Position numbers and translations under genes: made by a program | Origin: Lingula anatina | Lineage: Eukaryota; Brachiopoda; Lingulata; Lingulida; Lingulidae | Direction of reading: 5' to 3' | DNA: 61,081 bases | Assembly (NCBI RefSeq): GCF_001039355.2 | Contig: NW_019775280.1 | Location: forward strand, 105,700 to 166,780 | Part shown: positions 22,312 through 33,453 of the stretch, piece after piece | How positions within the stretch are numbered: position 1 is the stretch's first letter | Layout: the number at the start of each line of letters is the position of its first letter | Notes under the pieces: generated by a model | What the model was told of the DNA's origin: nothing | The model's database searches: none | What the model saw: the letters and a program-made list of their open reading frames with translations, nothing else

Positions 22312-22690
22312 AGTGATAGTATGTCTTCCCATCAGGGAGACGGCAGTGCGCCACCCTCCAAAGGCGCGCCCACTGTGCGAACACTACTTGAGGTTCAGCA
22401 CATGTCAGTTACAGATTCAGCCCACGTGATCACATTGTTTATATTTCGGTAATCGCAATGTGCAGAGATCAACAAATTATATGACTGTTGAAGTGAGGTT
22501 TATAAGATTAATCTATAAAAGTATATTTAGTGTATAAATATGCGGATAATAAGCTCACTGCATAGACAAAAATAATGAATATACATAAATGAATATAGAA
22601 TCATGGGTAAAGCCGCCATGTTTGTTGCTATTGTGGTGACGTCACTACAGCTTGACAACAAGAAGCCATATTCCTTCGTGGTAGGTAATA
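22312..22690. promoter_or_regulatory. Shared PIGC/CFAP157 promoter region
   Basis: The PIGC start codon (22311, minus) and the first likely untranslated exon of CFAP157 (about 22600-22685, plus, ending at a GTAGGTAA/GTAATA donor) face each other across about 300 bp. A perfect CRE palindrome TGACGTCA lies at 22637-22644 and a GCCGCCATGTTT (YY1-type) site at about 22613. No TATA box. The arrangement suggests a bidirectional promoter (inference). Confidence 0.5.
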
Positions 22691-23261
22691 CTTTTTTTCG
22701 TAAAGTTATTATTTCAAAGAATTAATTATGTAGAATAGGTTGCAATGCTTAACACGTCGGCAGGATAATCACGATTTTTAATGATCTAATTCATGTTTCA
22801 AAATTCGTCTCTGGCGTCTCTGTTTCAAGTATATTTTTTACCTTAGTTGTTTTTTGCATTTCGCCTTTGTAGAATATTTCCTACTCAAAATATATCATAA
22901 TACTTAATATGCACTTCGACAACCAGTATACAGTTCTTGATCACATGCACACCATTAAACACACAGACTTTCACCTGATATGCATAAATGGGAGCGGCAT
23001 ACTGTCGGCAATATTTACATGTAGTTATTACACAACGTGTTAAAGGTTAGAGAATAAAGGGTCTTTATCTTTTTAACACAAATTATAGTTGTAAGTAATC
23101 AAGCGATTTTTATAATGCTATCCTAAAATGCACAAATTTACGTAAATGAGTTTGTGTACTACCAGTATATGCTAGGTATATGTATACATGTATTTCAAAG
23201 GAAAATTAACATTAAATATGTTTACTCTTAGATAAACTAGAGGGGGACACTCACTGTCATC

Positions 23262-26200
23262 ATGCCTCCCAAAAAGAAGAAGAGTGCTAAGAAGAAGAAG
23301 GGGAAGAAATCTGGGAAGAAATCAGCCACCTCTCGTGCCCAGACAGCAGTGGGGAATATAGACTCGCTGGGAAAAGAGTTCTTTCTTGTGCAAATTAGAG
23401 ATTTGGAAAACAGACTTGTGAGGTAAGAATGGGTTCATAAGGGACAAAACATCATGATTAATGGTACTTTTTTTAATGTATTTTTTATGGCAGAACTGTT
23501 TCAGTTAAATTGGTGGAGGTGACTATATTTTAAGTAATCAAAACTCAAATGTTATTATTAGATCTGGGTGATTACTATAAGCTTATAGAATTATTTATTT
23601 CACAATTCTCCAACCACTGCATTCATTATCAGTGATTATAAACATTTACAAAAAGATGTTTCCATTTTATCCTGACTGTTTGTTCTTGTAAATCAGGTAC
23701 CAGAGAAAATGCGATGAGCTTGGGGTTCAGAATAGCAAATACCAAGATGACTATAACCAGGAAAAGAGAGAAAAGAAGGATATCATTGAATTCCTGAAAA
23801 AGTCTCTTGAAACAAAGAGTAAGTTTGGCGTCATTTCCCTGATGATGATTAAGATAGCTTTAAGCTGGCCAAAATATAAAAAAAAAAGATTTATGAGTAC
23901 TCTCTTTTGGTTTGTTTGAACTAGTCACTTTTAGCTGAACTCACTTGATATTTGTCTGTAAATTTTTTTAAAAACATTTTTCATACATTAAATTAATTAT
24001 TTACCAGGTATACAGTATGCTGGCTTAATTTCATTTGTTATTAAACAACTTGACATGAGCCAGTAGAAGTTTCAGTCCATAGCGTACACTGTTATTTTTT
24101 CATTTTTAGCTGATGAGATAGCAGATTTGAATGATCGTCTGGTGGGTCTCCAACAGCTCAAAGATTCAGAGAAGGAGGAATATGAAAAGCAGCTGAACCA
24201 ACTTAAAGCTGACTATCAGGAAACAAAAGACCAGCTGACCTCAGATAATTTAATTTTAGGTGTGTAATTCAGATATATTCCTTGAAAGTGAAGAACCCAA
24301 CATGTCCCTGTAGACATAAACATCTAGTTCCATACCCACTTAGATTTTAATCAATAATATATTAAACTATATTTCATGAAATTTAACTTTGGTACACTGT
24401 TATTATTTAATTAGCAAAGTATAGAATTGTATTTCAATCTGTTAATAATCTGTTTACAGTGCAGAACTTGATGTTACAAACTGTGATGTCAAAAAAGGAG
24501 AACATAAATTCTTAAAACACACTCAGGCCTCAGAAATGATAATTGATGTTTGCTTACATGAGCCTTATATTTGGGAGCACAAATGCACATATAAGCGATA
24601 CTTACGCTGTACATTTTTCTCTCGTTTTGTTCAATCTAAACCTTTCCCTGTACAGCCGAGTATTCTATATCTCCATTTGTATTCCATATCTCCATTTATA
24701 TTCCAGCTGGCAAACTGTCCTCCCTGGAAGAGTTCAAGGTGCAGAAGGAGGACCTGATGCAGAAGTTTGCCAACTTGGAGGCTGAGCTGGAAAGGCAGCA
24801 GAAGGAGTTCAAGAACACCATTTATGATATGGAGAGGAAATCTGTAGTTGACAAAGACAGGTGAGGATCGTGTGGGGATAGCTTTAGAGCTGTTACCTGG
24901 TCCCTAGCCAGGGGGGAGGGGGAGAGGAGATGTCCCAGGGGTGAATTAAGAGGTATTCTCTGACAGTCTTCCAAATTACCTCTGTTGAGCCGTCCTCCAT
25001 TTTTTGCCGTCTTCAAATTGAAAAAAATTAGATACCAGTCAATGTAAACTTAAAAATCTGACCATCTTCCGGAAGACCCAGAAGACGACCTCAATCCATC
25101 CCTGGTTTCAGAATTATATTAATTGTTACAGTACATATTCTCCTTCATTCCAAATAAAAAAGGAAAAAACAATTTCTACTTAGAACATAGTGCTGTGGCT
25201 ATTGTACATTCCAGTCATTTCCTTATTCATCACATCTATGCCTGGAAAAGTTTTAGGTATAGATGTTATGAATCAAGGAAATGATATACCTGTAGTGCCT
25301 AGCTATTAACAAATTGACATTGGACAGTAATATCCACTTTTCTTGTAGGTAATACCTTTGTATGTATTATTGTAATGATTAAATGAAACCTTTTTTTTTT
25401 TTCAGACTAAAAAAAGACATGGTAATTAGAGTGAACAATGTAGCAGCAGAGTTCAGAAAGGTTTCTAACAAACAGATGGCAGAAACAACAAAAAGGACAA
25501 TAAGAGAAAATGTTGCCATCAATGCTCAGTTGCAGAAAATGTCAGATAAGACAATGGAGCTAATTCAGGAAAATGATGACTTCAGAGGAAAGGAAAAGAA
25601 GCAGAGGCAGCAGATTGATATGTTGGAGACAAATGAAAAAGAACTTGCTAAGAAAAACCACAGTAACTTAAAGGTAAATGAAAAATTTTATACCGCACAC
25701 TACCACAGTCTGCTAGGGCAAAGAAGTTTCTTCTTTGCAGATTTATAAATGACAAAAGGCAGTCAAGATTTAGTTTATTTCATAAAATATCTCTTCAATG
25801 CAATTTTTCTGTGTCCTTTTTAATTTATGTTTAGTTAATTTTGATTTTTTAATTTCAAAACGTAGTTGCTTTTTATCTTAATCTATTCAAATAATTATTT
25901 TTCATTTTATTTTTGTTTTTGTCTTTTATTTATTTATTTTATTATTATAATTTATTTATTTTTTTTTATTTATTTATTCATTTATTTTTTAACAAAGTAA
26001 GTCTGCTTTATGTGATCAGCTGTATACTCCGATTTCTTTGATGTTAAATAATTATCCCTATATCTTCTGCAGGTGATTTCCACGTTAACTGAAAATCAAT
26101 TATTTACTATGGTTCCTGCGATATTTATATACTTATCCCTATACTTTCTGTAGGTGATTCGCATGTTAACAGAGAAATGTAAGAGTCAGGAGGCGATGAT

Positions 26201-26502
26201 AGCAGAGTTTGAGCTCCGTGAGCAGGAATACCAGGAGATGGAGTCTGAAGTTGACCTCCTCAGACAACAGGTGGAATCCTCCAGGTAAGTAGTAAAGATG
26301 GAGTAAAACATATTTAAAGTAAACAGCAGGGGTTTTCTCAGGATTATAAGGTACAGGGAGTCCCAACATGTGAAGCTGCAATTTGGTCATCAAATTACAG
26401 GGAACCCAACCAACCCAAAAATTTTGTAAGCCATTCAGCCAACTTACTGGTACATGTTAAGTTAAAAAAACCCTTACCATGTGTTTTTTGTTGTTTTTTT
26501 TT

Positions 26503-26537
<35 letters not shown>

Positions 26538-28395
26538 GGGGGGGGGTATTCTAACACATGTATGAATGTAATTTTCAATATAATATGTTCATCACCCTCC
26601 TTTATAAATGATAATGATTGCAAAATATTTATCACTAAAACAATTTTTTTCTACAGAGATGAGATCCAGAGTTTAGCCAAAGAAAATGAACAGTTGGATA
26701 CAGATTTACAAAGCAACCAGCAGCAACTGAGAGAAACTTCAAAGAACAAGAAAAAACTTGAGAAGATACTGTCAGATGCTGCACTGGCTTTGAAACTTGT
26801 TTTGAGTGTAAGTTACTTAATTTATGGTTTATTAATTCCACACAAAAATGTCAATATAAAAGTTTTAATATGTGAAGTCATTGCTGAAATATCTTAATTT
26901 TTTATTCTAAGATACGCCTTTCATCAACACCATGCTTATGAAAAGTTGAATAAAGAAAAAGTGAAGATATTACACCCAGTATGATAATAAATGAAAATTA
27001 TGAAACAGAATTTGAAATACTTTCATACCGTTAGCTTACAGCCAAACTGGACGTAGGCTTTCATCAGGCAGTATGAAAATATTTCGGCTTGTGTTTGATA
27101 ATTTTCATTTATGATCCAACTAACAAGCTAATGAACATTTTTGCTCATTTACACCATATATGGTTTTAAACTTATATCTATTGCATCACAAAGCTGACAA
27201 AATTGTTATCGATGTTTTCAGAATACCGGAGAGGCATGGGGAGACGAGGACCACAGAGTAGACTTGAACGAGGTGGAGAAACGGGACAACATGTTAGAGC
27301 ACCTTTTGGTGATCTTGAACAGTGCTGCCGCCCTGGGGGTGGGACCAGATCCATCTGCTATGGGAAAACAATTCAAGATGGAGAGATCCAGGAGTGCCAG
27401 TGAAATGCCTGGCAGTAAACTTGGTTTTAGGAGAGGGTAAGGAACTTTTAATCATTTATGACTCTTGTAAAGAAAGTCATTATTTACCTTATTTGTTAAT
27501 CAAAGAAGTATGCTTAAGTTGATATTGTTTTTAATTTTGTAGTAATTTTGTACTATTCTTATATGTCTTCTGAATGATATTTTATGAAACTTGCCATTCA
27601 AACAGTAATCCAAATTACATTTTAAGTTATTTCAATGTTCATAATAAATTATGATATGCCTGCAAAGATTCCCACAACAAATTGTATTTGTCTGCTTTAT
27701 TTATATTAGAGTGAATTTATTATATTTTTCATATCTAAATTAATAATCTAGTTAATTATAATATCATTACTCATTCCAGGGATGCCCCACTCTCACCGTT
27801 AGCCCCCAGTAAAAAAGGCACCCTGCCCCACTACCAGCTGGGAGACCTTGGGCTGGTCCCCAGACCCAAGCAGCCTATCCCGACCCATGTGGAGAAGATG
27901 AAGGACCTGTCTGAGACCACACGTCTTGGTGGGCTGAAGAAGGTGCTCACAAAGTCTGTGGGAGTGCAGACAGTCAGTGCTCCCAAGGTAATGCATCATA
28001 TATGGGGTTATTCAGTCACTCAGTTAAGCTTTTTCAGAAAAAAAAAGACTGAAAAGTATTGTGTTGCATGTTATTTATTTATTTATTTATTATTTTGTCT
28101 TTAAATGGGCCTTTAAGGTATGGAATAAAGCTTTGCAATGTGTTATATTGGTTTCTAGCCATTGGTTTTATATCATTGCAGACTTTGTTTTTGATACTGA
28201 ATTAAGCTTTGCAATGTGTTACGTTGGTTTCTAGTCATTGTTTTCGTATTGTTGCAGGCTATGTTTTTCGCGGACCAGCTTTTGAGCACTGCCTCTCCAG
28301 AAACTAAATCTGCAATGATGAGGGAACTGAGGACCAGCAAACATAAACTACCATCCATTGCTACACAGAAGAAAGTGGTTGAGAAGGTGTATTAA
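23262..28395 (+). CDS. CFAP157: Cilia- and flagella-associated protein 157
   Basis: Ten coding exons: 23262-23422, 23697-23818, 24110-24259, 24707-24860, 25406-25673, 26154-26284, 26657-26807, 27222-27436, 27780-27987, 28258-28395; 1698 nt, 565 residues, all phases consistent. An untranslated 5' exon is spliced to ATTAG just before 23232. CFAP157 is a coiled-coil basal-body/axoneme protein needed for motile cilia and sperm flagella. Landmarks: Lys-rich N-terminus (MPPKKKKSAKKKK), LVQIRDLENRLVRYQRKCDE, DEIADLNDRL, YQETKDQLTSDN, GKLSSLEEFKVQKED, KSVVDKDRLKKD, RVNNVAAEFRKVSNKQM, RMLTEKC. Heptad coiled coil covers roughly residues 45-380. The Gly/Pro/Ser-rich C-terminal third (exons 8-10) is less conserved. 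The last two exons are present a second time at 30845-31431. Confidence 0.93.
24985..25105. repeat. Dispersed repeat, copy 2 (partner at 5905-6045)
   Basis: In CFAP157 intron 4. It has the same block order as copy 1: GTCCTCCATTTTTTGCCGTC, TAGATACCAGTCAATGTAAA, CTTCCGGAAGACCCAGAAGA, CTCAATCCATCC. Confidence 0.7.
26050..26173 (+). repeat. Tandem duplication of a CFAP157 splice acceptor and exon start
   Basis: TTATCCCTATATCTTCTGCAG then GTGATTTCCACGTTAACTGA (about 26052-26092) is copied 81 bp downstream as the real acceptor and exon 6 start (GTAG, then GTGATTCGCATGTTAAC). Using the upstream acceptor at 26073 stays in frame for 26 codons and then meets TAG at 26151, which is part of the real acceptor. 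Confidence 0.8.
26985..27116. mobile_element. Short MITE with about 42-bp terminal inverted repeats
   Basis: The left end ATAAATGAAAATTATGAAAC through TTTCATAC and the right end GTATGAAAATATTT through ATAATTTTCATTTAT are inverted copies with about 80% identity. Total about 130 bp in CFAP157 intron 7. A relative of the right end lies at about 47850 in the arylsulfatase gene. Confidence 0.6.
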
Positions 28396-29148
28396 TATGA
28401 AGCAAACTGTGTAACAGCCAAAGAGGATACAATATGGAAAAAGACCACTTTACATTTGAGCAAGCTCCCGCTTGTTCATGTTCAAGAATTTTCATAAGCG
28501 CATGCTGGGCATGGCAGTTTATAAATGCTGAAATTTAGCCAACAGTCCTTTGGTTAAAAAGAAAATACAGTCATTGTAGATTACAAAGGAAATATCTGTT
28601 ATCTATTCATCAGAATAAAAGGATTCACAGATATGAAACACAAGGTCCTATTCAACTGGACTGTAAAAGACCTCCTGTGTGTAGAAGTACTAGAACAAAT
28701 TGACATAGTAAGCATAAGCTTCGTGTATTAATGACAGATGAACTACAAGACTTTGTATTAATATCATGTGTATAGATGTACAGACTAGTAATCCATTTAA
28801 TTATGTACTGGTAGTGAATGTCAGATCAGCCAAAATCAACAATAAGTTTCATTGTCTTTGGAAAAAATGTTCCTATTATATAGAAAGATGTTTGCATCAT
28901 GTTGAATTAAAAGGGAAGTTATTGGTTAATTGAACAATTTAGCCGATGTGTAAATACTGTGAATTGTATAAAATTAAGATGCTGTTCATGGGACCCTAAA
29001 GTGAGAATGCTTTATTGATAAAATGCGATGTGTGCATGATTAATGCTCAAATATCTTTATCAAAATATTATAAATTGAGAAAAAAATGTGTTTGTTTATT
29101 ATTTACTCCATGATAGCTATTTTTCATATTCAAAAATGTTGAGCAAGG

Positions 29149-29176
29149 CTTGGACATAATCCTTTTTATGTCCAAG
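29149..29176. repeat. 28-nt mini-palindrome insertion, first copy
   Basis: CTTGGACATAA, six bases, TTATGTCCAAG: perfect 11-bp arms. The corresponding place in the second duplication copy reads GAGCAAAGTGATGC without it, with CAA flanking the insert on both sides in copy 1. Confidence 0.7.
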
Positions 29177-29691
29177 AACAAAGTGATGCAAAAGAAAAAT
29201 GCCCCGCCGCTTCTGCGGCCTCTCCCCTAAGCAAAACCTGCGCCGGGTAACGCGACCATTTTCACAGTTTTGCCGCGACGCTGCTGCCTTAATGTCTCCC
29301 TGGGTGCCCGAAGTGATTGTAGTCAAGATGTGTCTCTGTTATTTTCTGCAAGCGGTAATTAATAACGCAGTTTCTTGGGTTCGCTGTAGCAAGGATAATC
29401 TCTTTATGTCAGCCCAGCTCCTTCACAATTTCTCCCCCCTGCATAATTATAACATTACCCGCAGCGATATACCCCCGTACAGCCACTCCTCAAATATTTT
29501 TGAAAGACGATTTGATAAATCTCTCAATTTCGGTCCAGAGAATGCGCATTCTTTCTATGAAGAAACTGTGAATATTATTCTTTAAAAAACTGCGTGTCGC
29601 ATTAAATTGAAACAACGAGGCGGGGAGGTAAAGCGTAAAAGGTAAACGGGGTGAAGGGATGTAACCAAAAAAAAAGGGGGGCGTCTCGATA

Positions 29692-29843
29692 GTCCGAAGG
29701 TTCATTGGTCCGAAGGTTCATTGGTCCGAAAAGTGGTAACATTTTCATCGATTTTTTAATCAAGGGTTCATTGGTCCGAAGGTTCTATAGTGAACATTCG
29801 GACCAATGAACCTTCGGACTATTGAACCTTCGGACTATCGCTA
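29692..29843. mobile_element. GTCCGAAGGTTCATTGG MITE, copy 1
   Basis: The ends GATAGTCCGAAGGTTCATTG and CAATGAACCTTCGGACTAT(C) are inverted, with internal tandem copies of GGTTCATTGGTCCGAA on both arms. The insertion is absent from the matching place in the second duplication copy. A second family member is at 46328-46455. Confidence 0.75.
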
Positions 29844-29874
29844 CGGCCCAAAAAAAAAGTAGGCCCCCCTACAA

Positions 29875-29903
29875 CTTGGACATAATAACGAATTATGTCC
29901 AAG
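29875..29903. repeat. 29-nt mini-palindrome insertion, second copy
   Basis: CTTGGACATAAT, AACGA, ATTATGTCCAAG: perfect 12-bp arms. The same inverted sequence as at 29149-29176, 700 bp away, and again missing from the other duplication copy. Confidence 0.7.
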
Positions 29904-30219
29904 AGAACAATAAGAAGTTTCATGTGTTAGCACTCCTTATTATTTTTTTGATATGCTTGACATGTGTGGTAATTTATCTGTACTTATTAGCTTATATATA
30001 TGCGTTTAATATTTACAATAATGCAGTAAATAGCTACCCGGTATGTTAACGCGTGAAAGATTGTGCTAAATCATAATGAAAAGCCTTAAAAAGAAATAGA
30101 AGTAGTAGGCGCCTAATATCTCTCTCTCTCTCTCTCTCTCAAGCTTGCACGTTATCGCCGATGAAAGTTCTATATCTTTTTGTTGTTATTTTATTTATGA
30201 ATAAAATTTGATTGGTGTA

Positions 30220-30825
30220 AAGCTGATTTGATTATCTTTTTTTTTTTCTTTTTTTTTTTTTCACTTTAACACAGTGCGTTACATCTGTCTGACCTTTTCT
30301 CCACTGCTCCGCTGTGTTTGCACTGCGCATCTGTCCCTCTACTATGGGATCCTACCACTTTTCCTATTCGCACCTTCTAATTTTACGTCTTAGGCCACAC
30401 TTTTTTAATTTTATGGATGACATCCTGCGCGCGCATGGATTTTCACCCATTCTCCAAAAAAAAAAAGGCCCCCCCCCCACCAGCCCCCAACGAAGTCGGT
30501 TGTCGCAAACGTCGTTATTGAATTTGCAAGGAAATGAGCTTACTGCGCATGCGTATTTTCGCCACGTGGAAATGCGGCCACTTTGCTGTCAAATTCATCT
30601 CTAGGATTACTTTCAAATTGCACAACAATAAAAGTCATAAAGAGAACGGGCGCCATCGTTTTAGATTGGTATGCCATTGATATTGGCCATGGAGATATCA
30701 CCTTTTTACAATTGTGCGAAAGGCTGGCGGTGGCCGAAACATTTCTGTGACATTCTGTACAAAGCAGCACATAAATACCAGGTTTTCTGTAGCGAAAAAA
30801 GGGTCGACAAGGGCGTCGTGGTATT
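30220..30825. other. Non-duplicated spacer, no gene seen
   Basis: Separates the two duplication copies and ends at a single N (30826). It contains T-rich and C-rich runs (about 30236-30262 and 30456-30485). No exon with a splice context or family match was seen. Confidence 0.5.
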
Positions 30826-30826
30826 N

Positions 30827-33180
30827 GATCATAACTCATTCCAGGGATGCCCCACTCTCACCGTTAGCCCCCAGTAAAAAAGGCACCCTGCCCCACTACC
30901 AGCTGGGAGACCTTGGGCTGGTCCCCAGACCAAAGCAGCCCATCCCGACCCATGTGGAGAAGATGAAGGACCTGTCTGAGACTACACGTCTTGGTGGACT
31001 GAAGAAGGTGCTCACAAAGTCTGTAGGAGTGCAGACAGTTAGTGCTCCCAAGGTAATGCATCATATATGGGGTTTATGATGTCTTAATTCCCGTTTACTC
31101 AGTCACCCTTCTCACTCATTTAAATTTTTTCAGAAAAAAAGACTAAAAAGTATTGTGAGATTTTTTTTATGGTGCATGATATTTATTTATTTATTTATTT
31201 ATTATCTTGTCTTTTTATGGGCCTTTAAGATATGGAATAAAGCTTTGCAATTTGTTAAATTGGTTTCTAATCATTTATTTCGTATTGTTGCAGGCTATGT
31301 TTTTCGCAGACCAGCTTTTGAGCACTGCCTCTCCAGAAACTAAATCTGCAATGATGAGGGAACTGAGGACCAGCAAACATAAACTACCATCCATTGCTAC
31401 ACAGAAGAAAGTGGTTGAGAAGGTGTATTAATATGAAGCAAACTGTGTAACAGCCAAAGAGGATACAATATGGAAAAAGACCACTTTACATTTGAGCAAG
31501 CTCCCGCTTGTTCATGTTCAAGAATTTTCATAAGCGCATGCTGGGCATGGCAGTTTATAAATGCTGAAATTTAGCCAACAGTCCTTTTGTTAAAAAGAGA
31601 GTTCAGTCATTGCATATTACATATAAAATATGTGTGATCTGTTCATCAGAAAAAAAAGGATTCACAGATATGAATCATAAGGTCATATTCTACTGGACTG
31701 TAAAAGACCTGTGTGTGGAAGTACTAGAACAAATTGACAGAGTAAGCACAAGCTTCATGTATTAATGACAGATGAACTACAAGACTTTGTATTAATATCA
31801 TGTGTATAGATGTACAGTCGAGTAATCCATTTAATTATGTACTGGTAGTGAATGTCAGATCAGCCAAAATCAACAATAAGTTTCATTGTCTTTGGAAAAA
31901 ATGTTCCTATTATATAGAAAGATGTTTGCATCATGTTGAATTAAAAGGGAAGTTATTGGTTAATTGAACAATTTAGCCGATGTGTAAATACTGTGAATTG
32001 TATAAAATTAAGATGCTGTTCATGGGACCCTAAAGTGAGAATGCTTTATTGATAAAATGCGATGTGTGCATGATTTATGCTCAAATATCTTTATCAAAAT
32101 ATAATAAATTGAGAAAAAAATGTGTTTGTTTATTATTTACTCCATGGTCACTATTTTTTATATTCAAAAATGTTGAGCAAAGTGATGCAAAAGAAAAATG
32201 ACCCGCCGCCTCTGCGGCCTCTCCCCTAAGGTAAACCCCCTGTTGCACTTACACCAACCAAAAAAAAAGAAGCGCAAGTTTTTATGTCTATGGTTTTAAT
32301 ACATATACTCAATCATACAATACTGTTTTAGAAATGCTGCTGTGCTGATATATAATAATTCTTACTTATCTCGCATATGAAAAGTGTCTTGGTCGAATAA
32401 GACAAAAAGGCAAAGAATCGCTGAAACAAGCTTGCGCCGGGTAACGCGACCATTTTCACAGTCTTGTGCCGTGCCGCTGCTGCCTTGATGTCTCCCTGGG
32501 TGCCCGAAGTGATTGTAGTCAAGATGTGTCTCTGTTATTTTCTGTTGTTCTTTGCAAGCGGTAATGCATTAATAACGCAGTTTCTTGGGTTCGCTATAAC
32601 AAGGATAATCTCTTTTTGCCAGCCCCGCTCCCTACCATAATTTCTCCCCCCCCCCCCCAGCATATTACTCGCAGCTATATACCCCCGTACCGCCACTCCT
32701 CAAATATTTGTGGATAAAAAAGATTGATAAACTACTCATTTTCGGTCCAGAGAATGCGCATTCTTTCTTTGAATAAAACTGTAAACATTTATTCTTTAAA
32801 AAAAAGCGTGTCGTATTTTAAAATGAAACAACGAGTCGGATAAGTAAAACGGGTGAACGGGGTAAAGGGATGTACCCGAAAAAAGTACAAAAAGATCCAT
32901 GTGTTAGCATCCCTTTTATTTTTTTGTGATATGCATGACACGTGTGATAATTTATCTATACTTATAGCTTTTATGCGTTAATATACAGTAATTTGGTAAA
33001 TAGCAATGTTAACGCATAAAAGTTTGTGATAAATCATAACGAAAACCCTTAAAAAGCAATAGTTAGAAGTACTTATATAGTAGTAATATCTCATTATCTC
33101 AAGCTTGCGCGTTATCGCCGATGTGAGTTTTATATCTTTTTATTGTTATTTTTATTTATGAATAAATTTTGATTGGTGTT
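30827..33180. repeat. Tandem duplication, copy 2
   Basis: Starts immediately after the N at 30826, at a point equivalent to about 27762, and runs to GATTGGTGT at 33180. Compared with copy 1 it has an extra insertion of about 200 bp at 32235-32430 and lacks the MITE and mini-palindromes. An N exactly at the junction plus allele-like divergence suggests two haplotypes placed in series rather than a true genomic duplication (inference). Confidence 0.85.
30845..31431 (+). pseudogene. Second copy of CFAP157 exons 9 and 10
   Basis: Exons 30845-31052 (208 nt) and 31294-31431 (138 nt) keep both frames, splice sites and the stop codon of 27780-27987 and 28258-28395. Differences seen are synonymous or intronic. 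Nothing corresponding to exons 1-8 accompanies them. If the duplication is real, these are orphan 3' exons that could serve as alternative terminal exons. If it is an assembly artefact, they are the other allele. Confidence 0.85.
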
Positions 33181-33453
33181 ATCTTAAGTTGTTTTATCTT
33201 TTACGATGCAGGGGAAATAAAATAAAAACAAAAAAATACAAAAAAAAGTGGTATTTTAGTAAAAAGATGTTTTCTAAAGAAAAAAATGGATCGGGCAATA
33301 TGGCTGCAATGAGACTGGTGGCATCATCTTTATATCAAACTTGGTCGATAAATTTATCAATCATAACATAACTAACGTTATTTTTGCTGGAGATGTCACA
33401 AGTGCCAGAGAACAAAGTGACGTGCTCAACGTGTGATCATGTGACTAGACAAA

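Larger units (their letters stand above)
27762..30219. repeat. Tandem duplication, copy 1 (CFAP157 3' end and flank)
   Basis: Contains CFAP157 exons 9-10, the 3' UTR and about 1.8 kb downstream. It matches 30827-33180 in order and at high identity. Coding differences seen between the copies are synonymous. Relative to copy 2 it carries extra insertions: a MITE at 29692-29843 and two 28-29-nt palindromes. Downstream of 28395 no further gene is seen. Confidence 0.9.
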
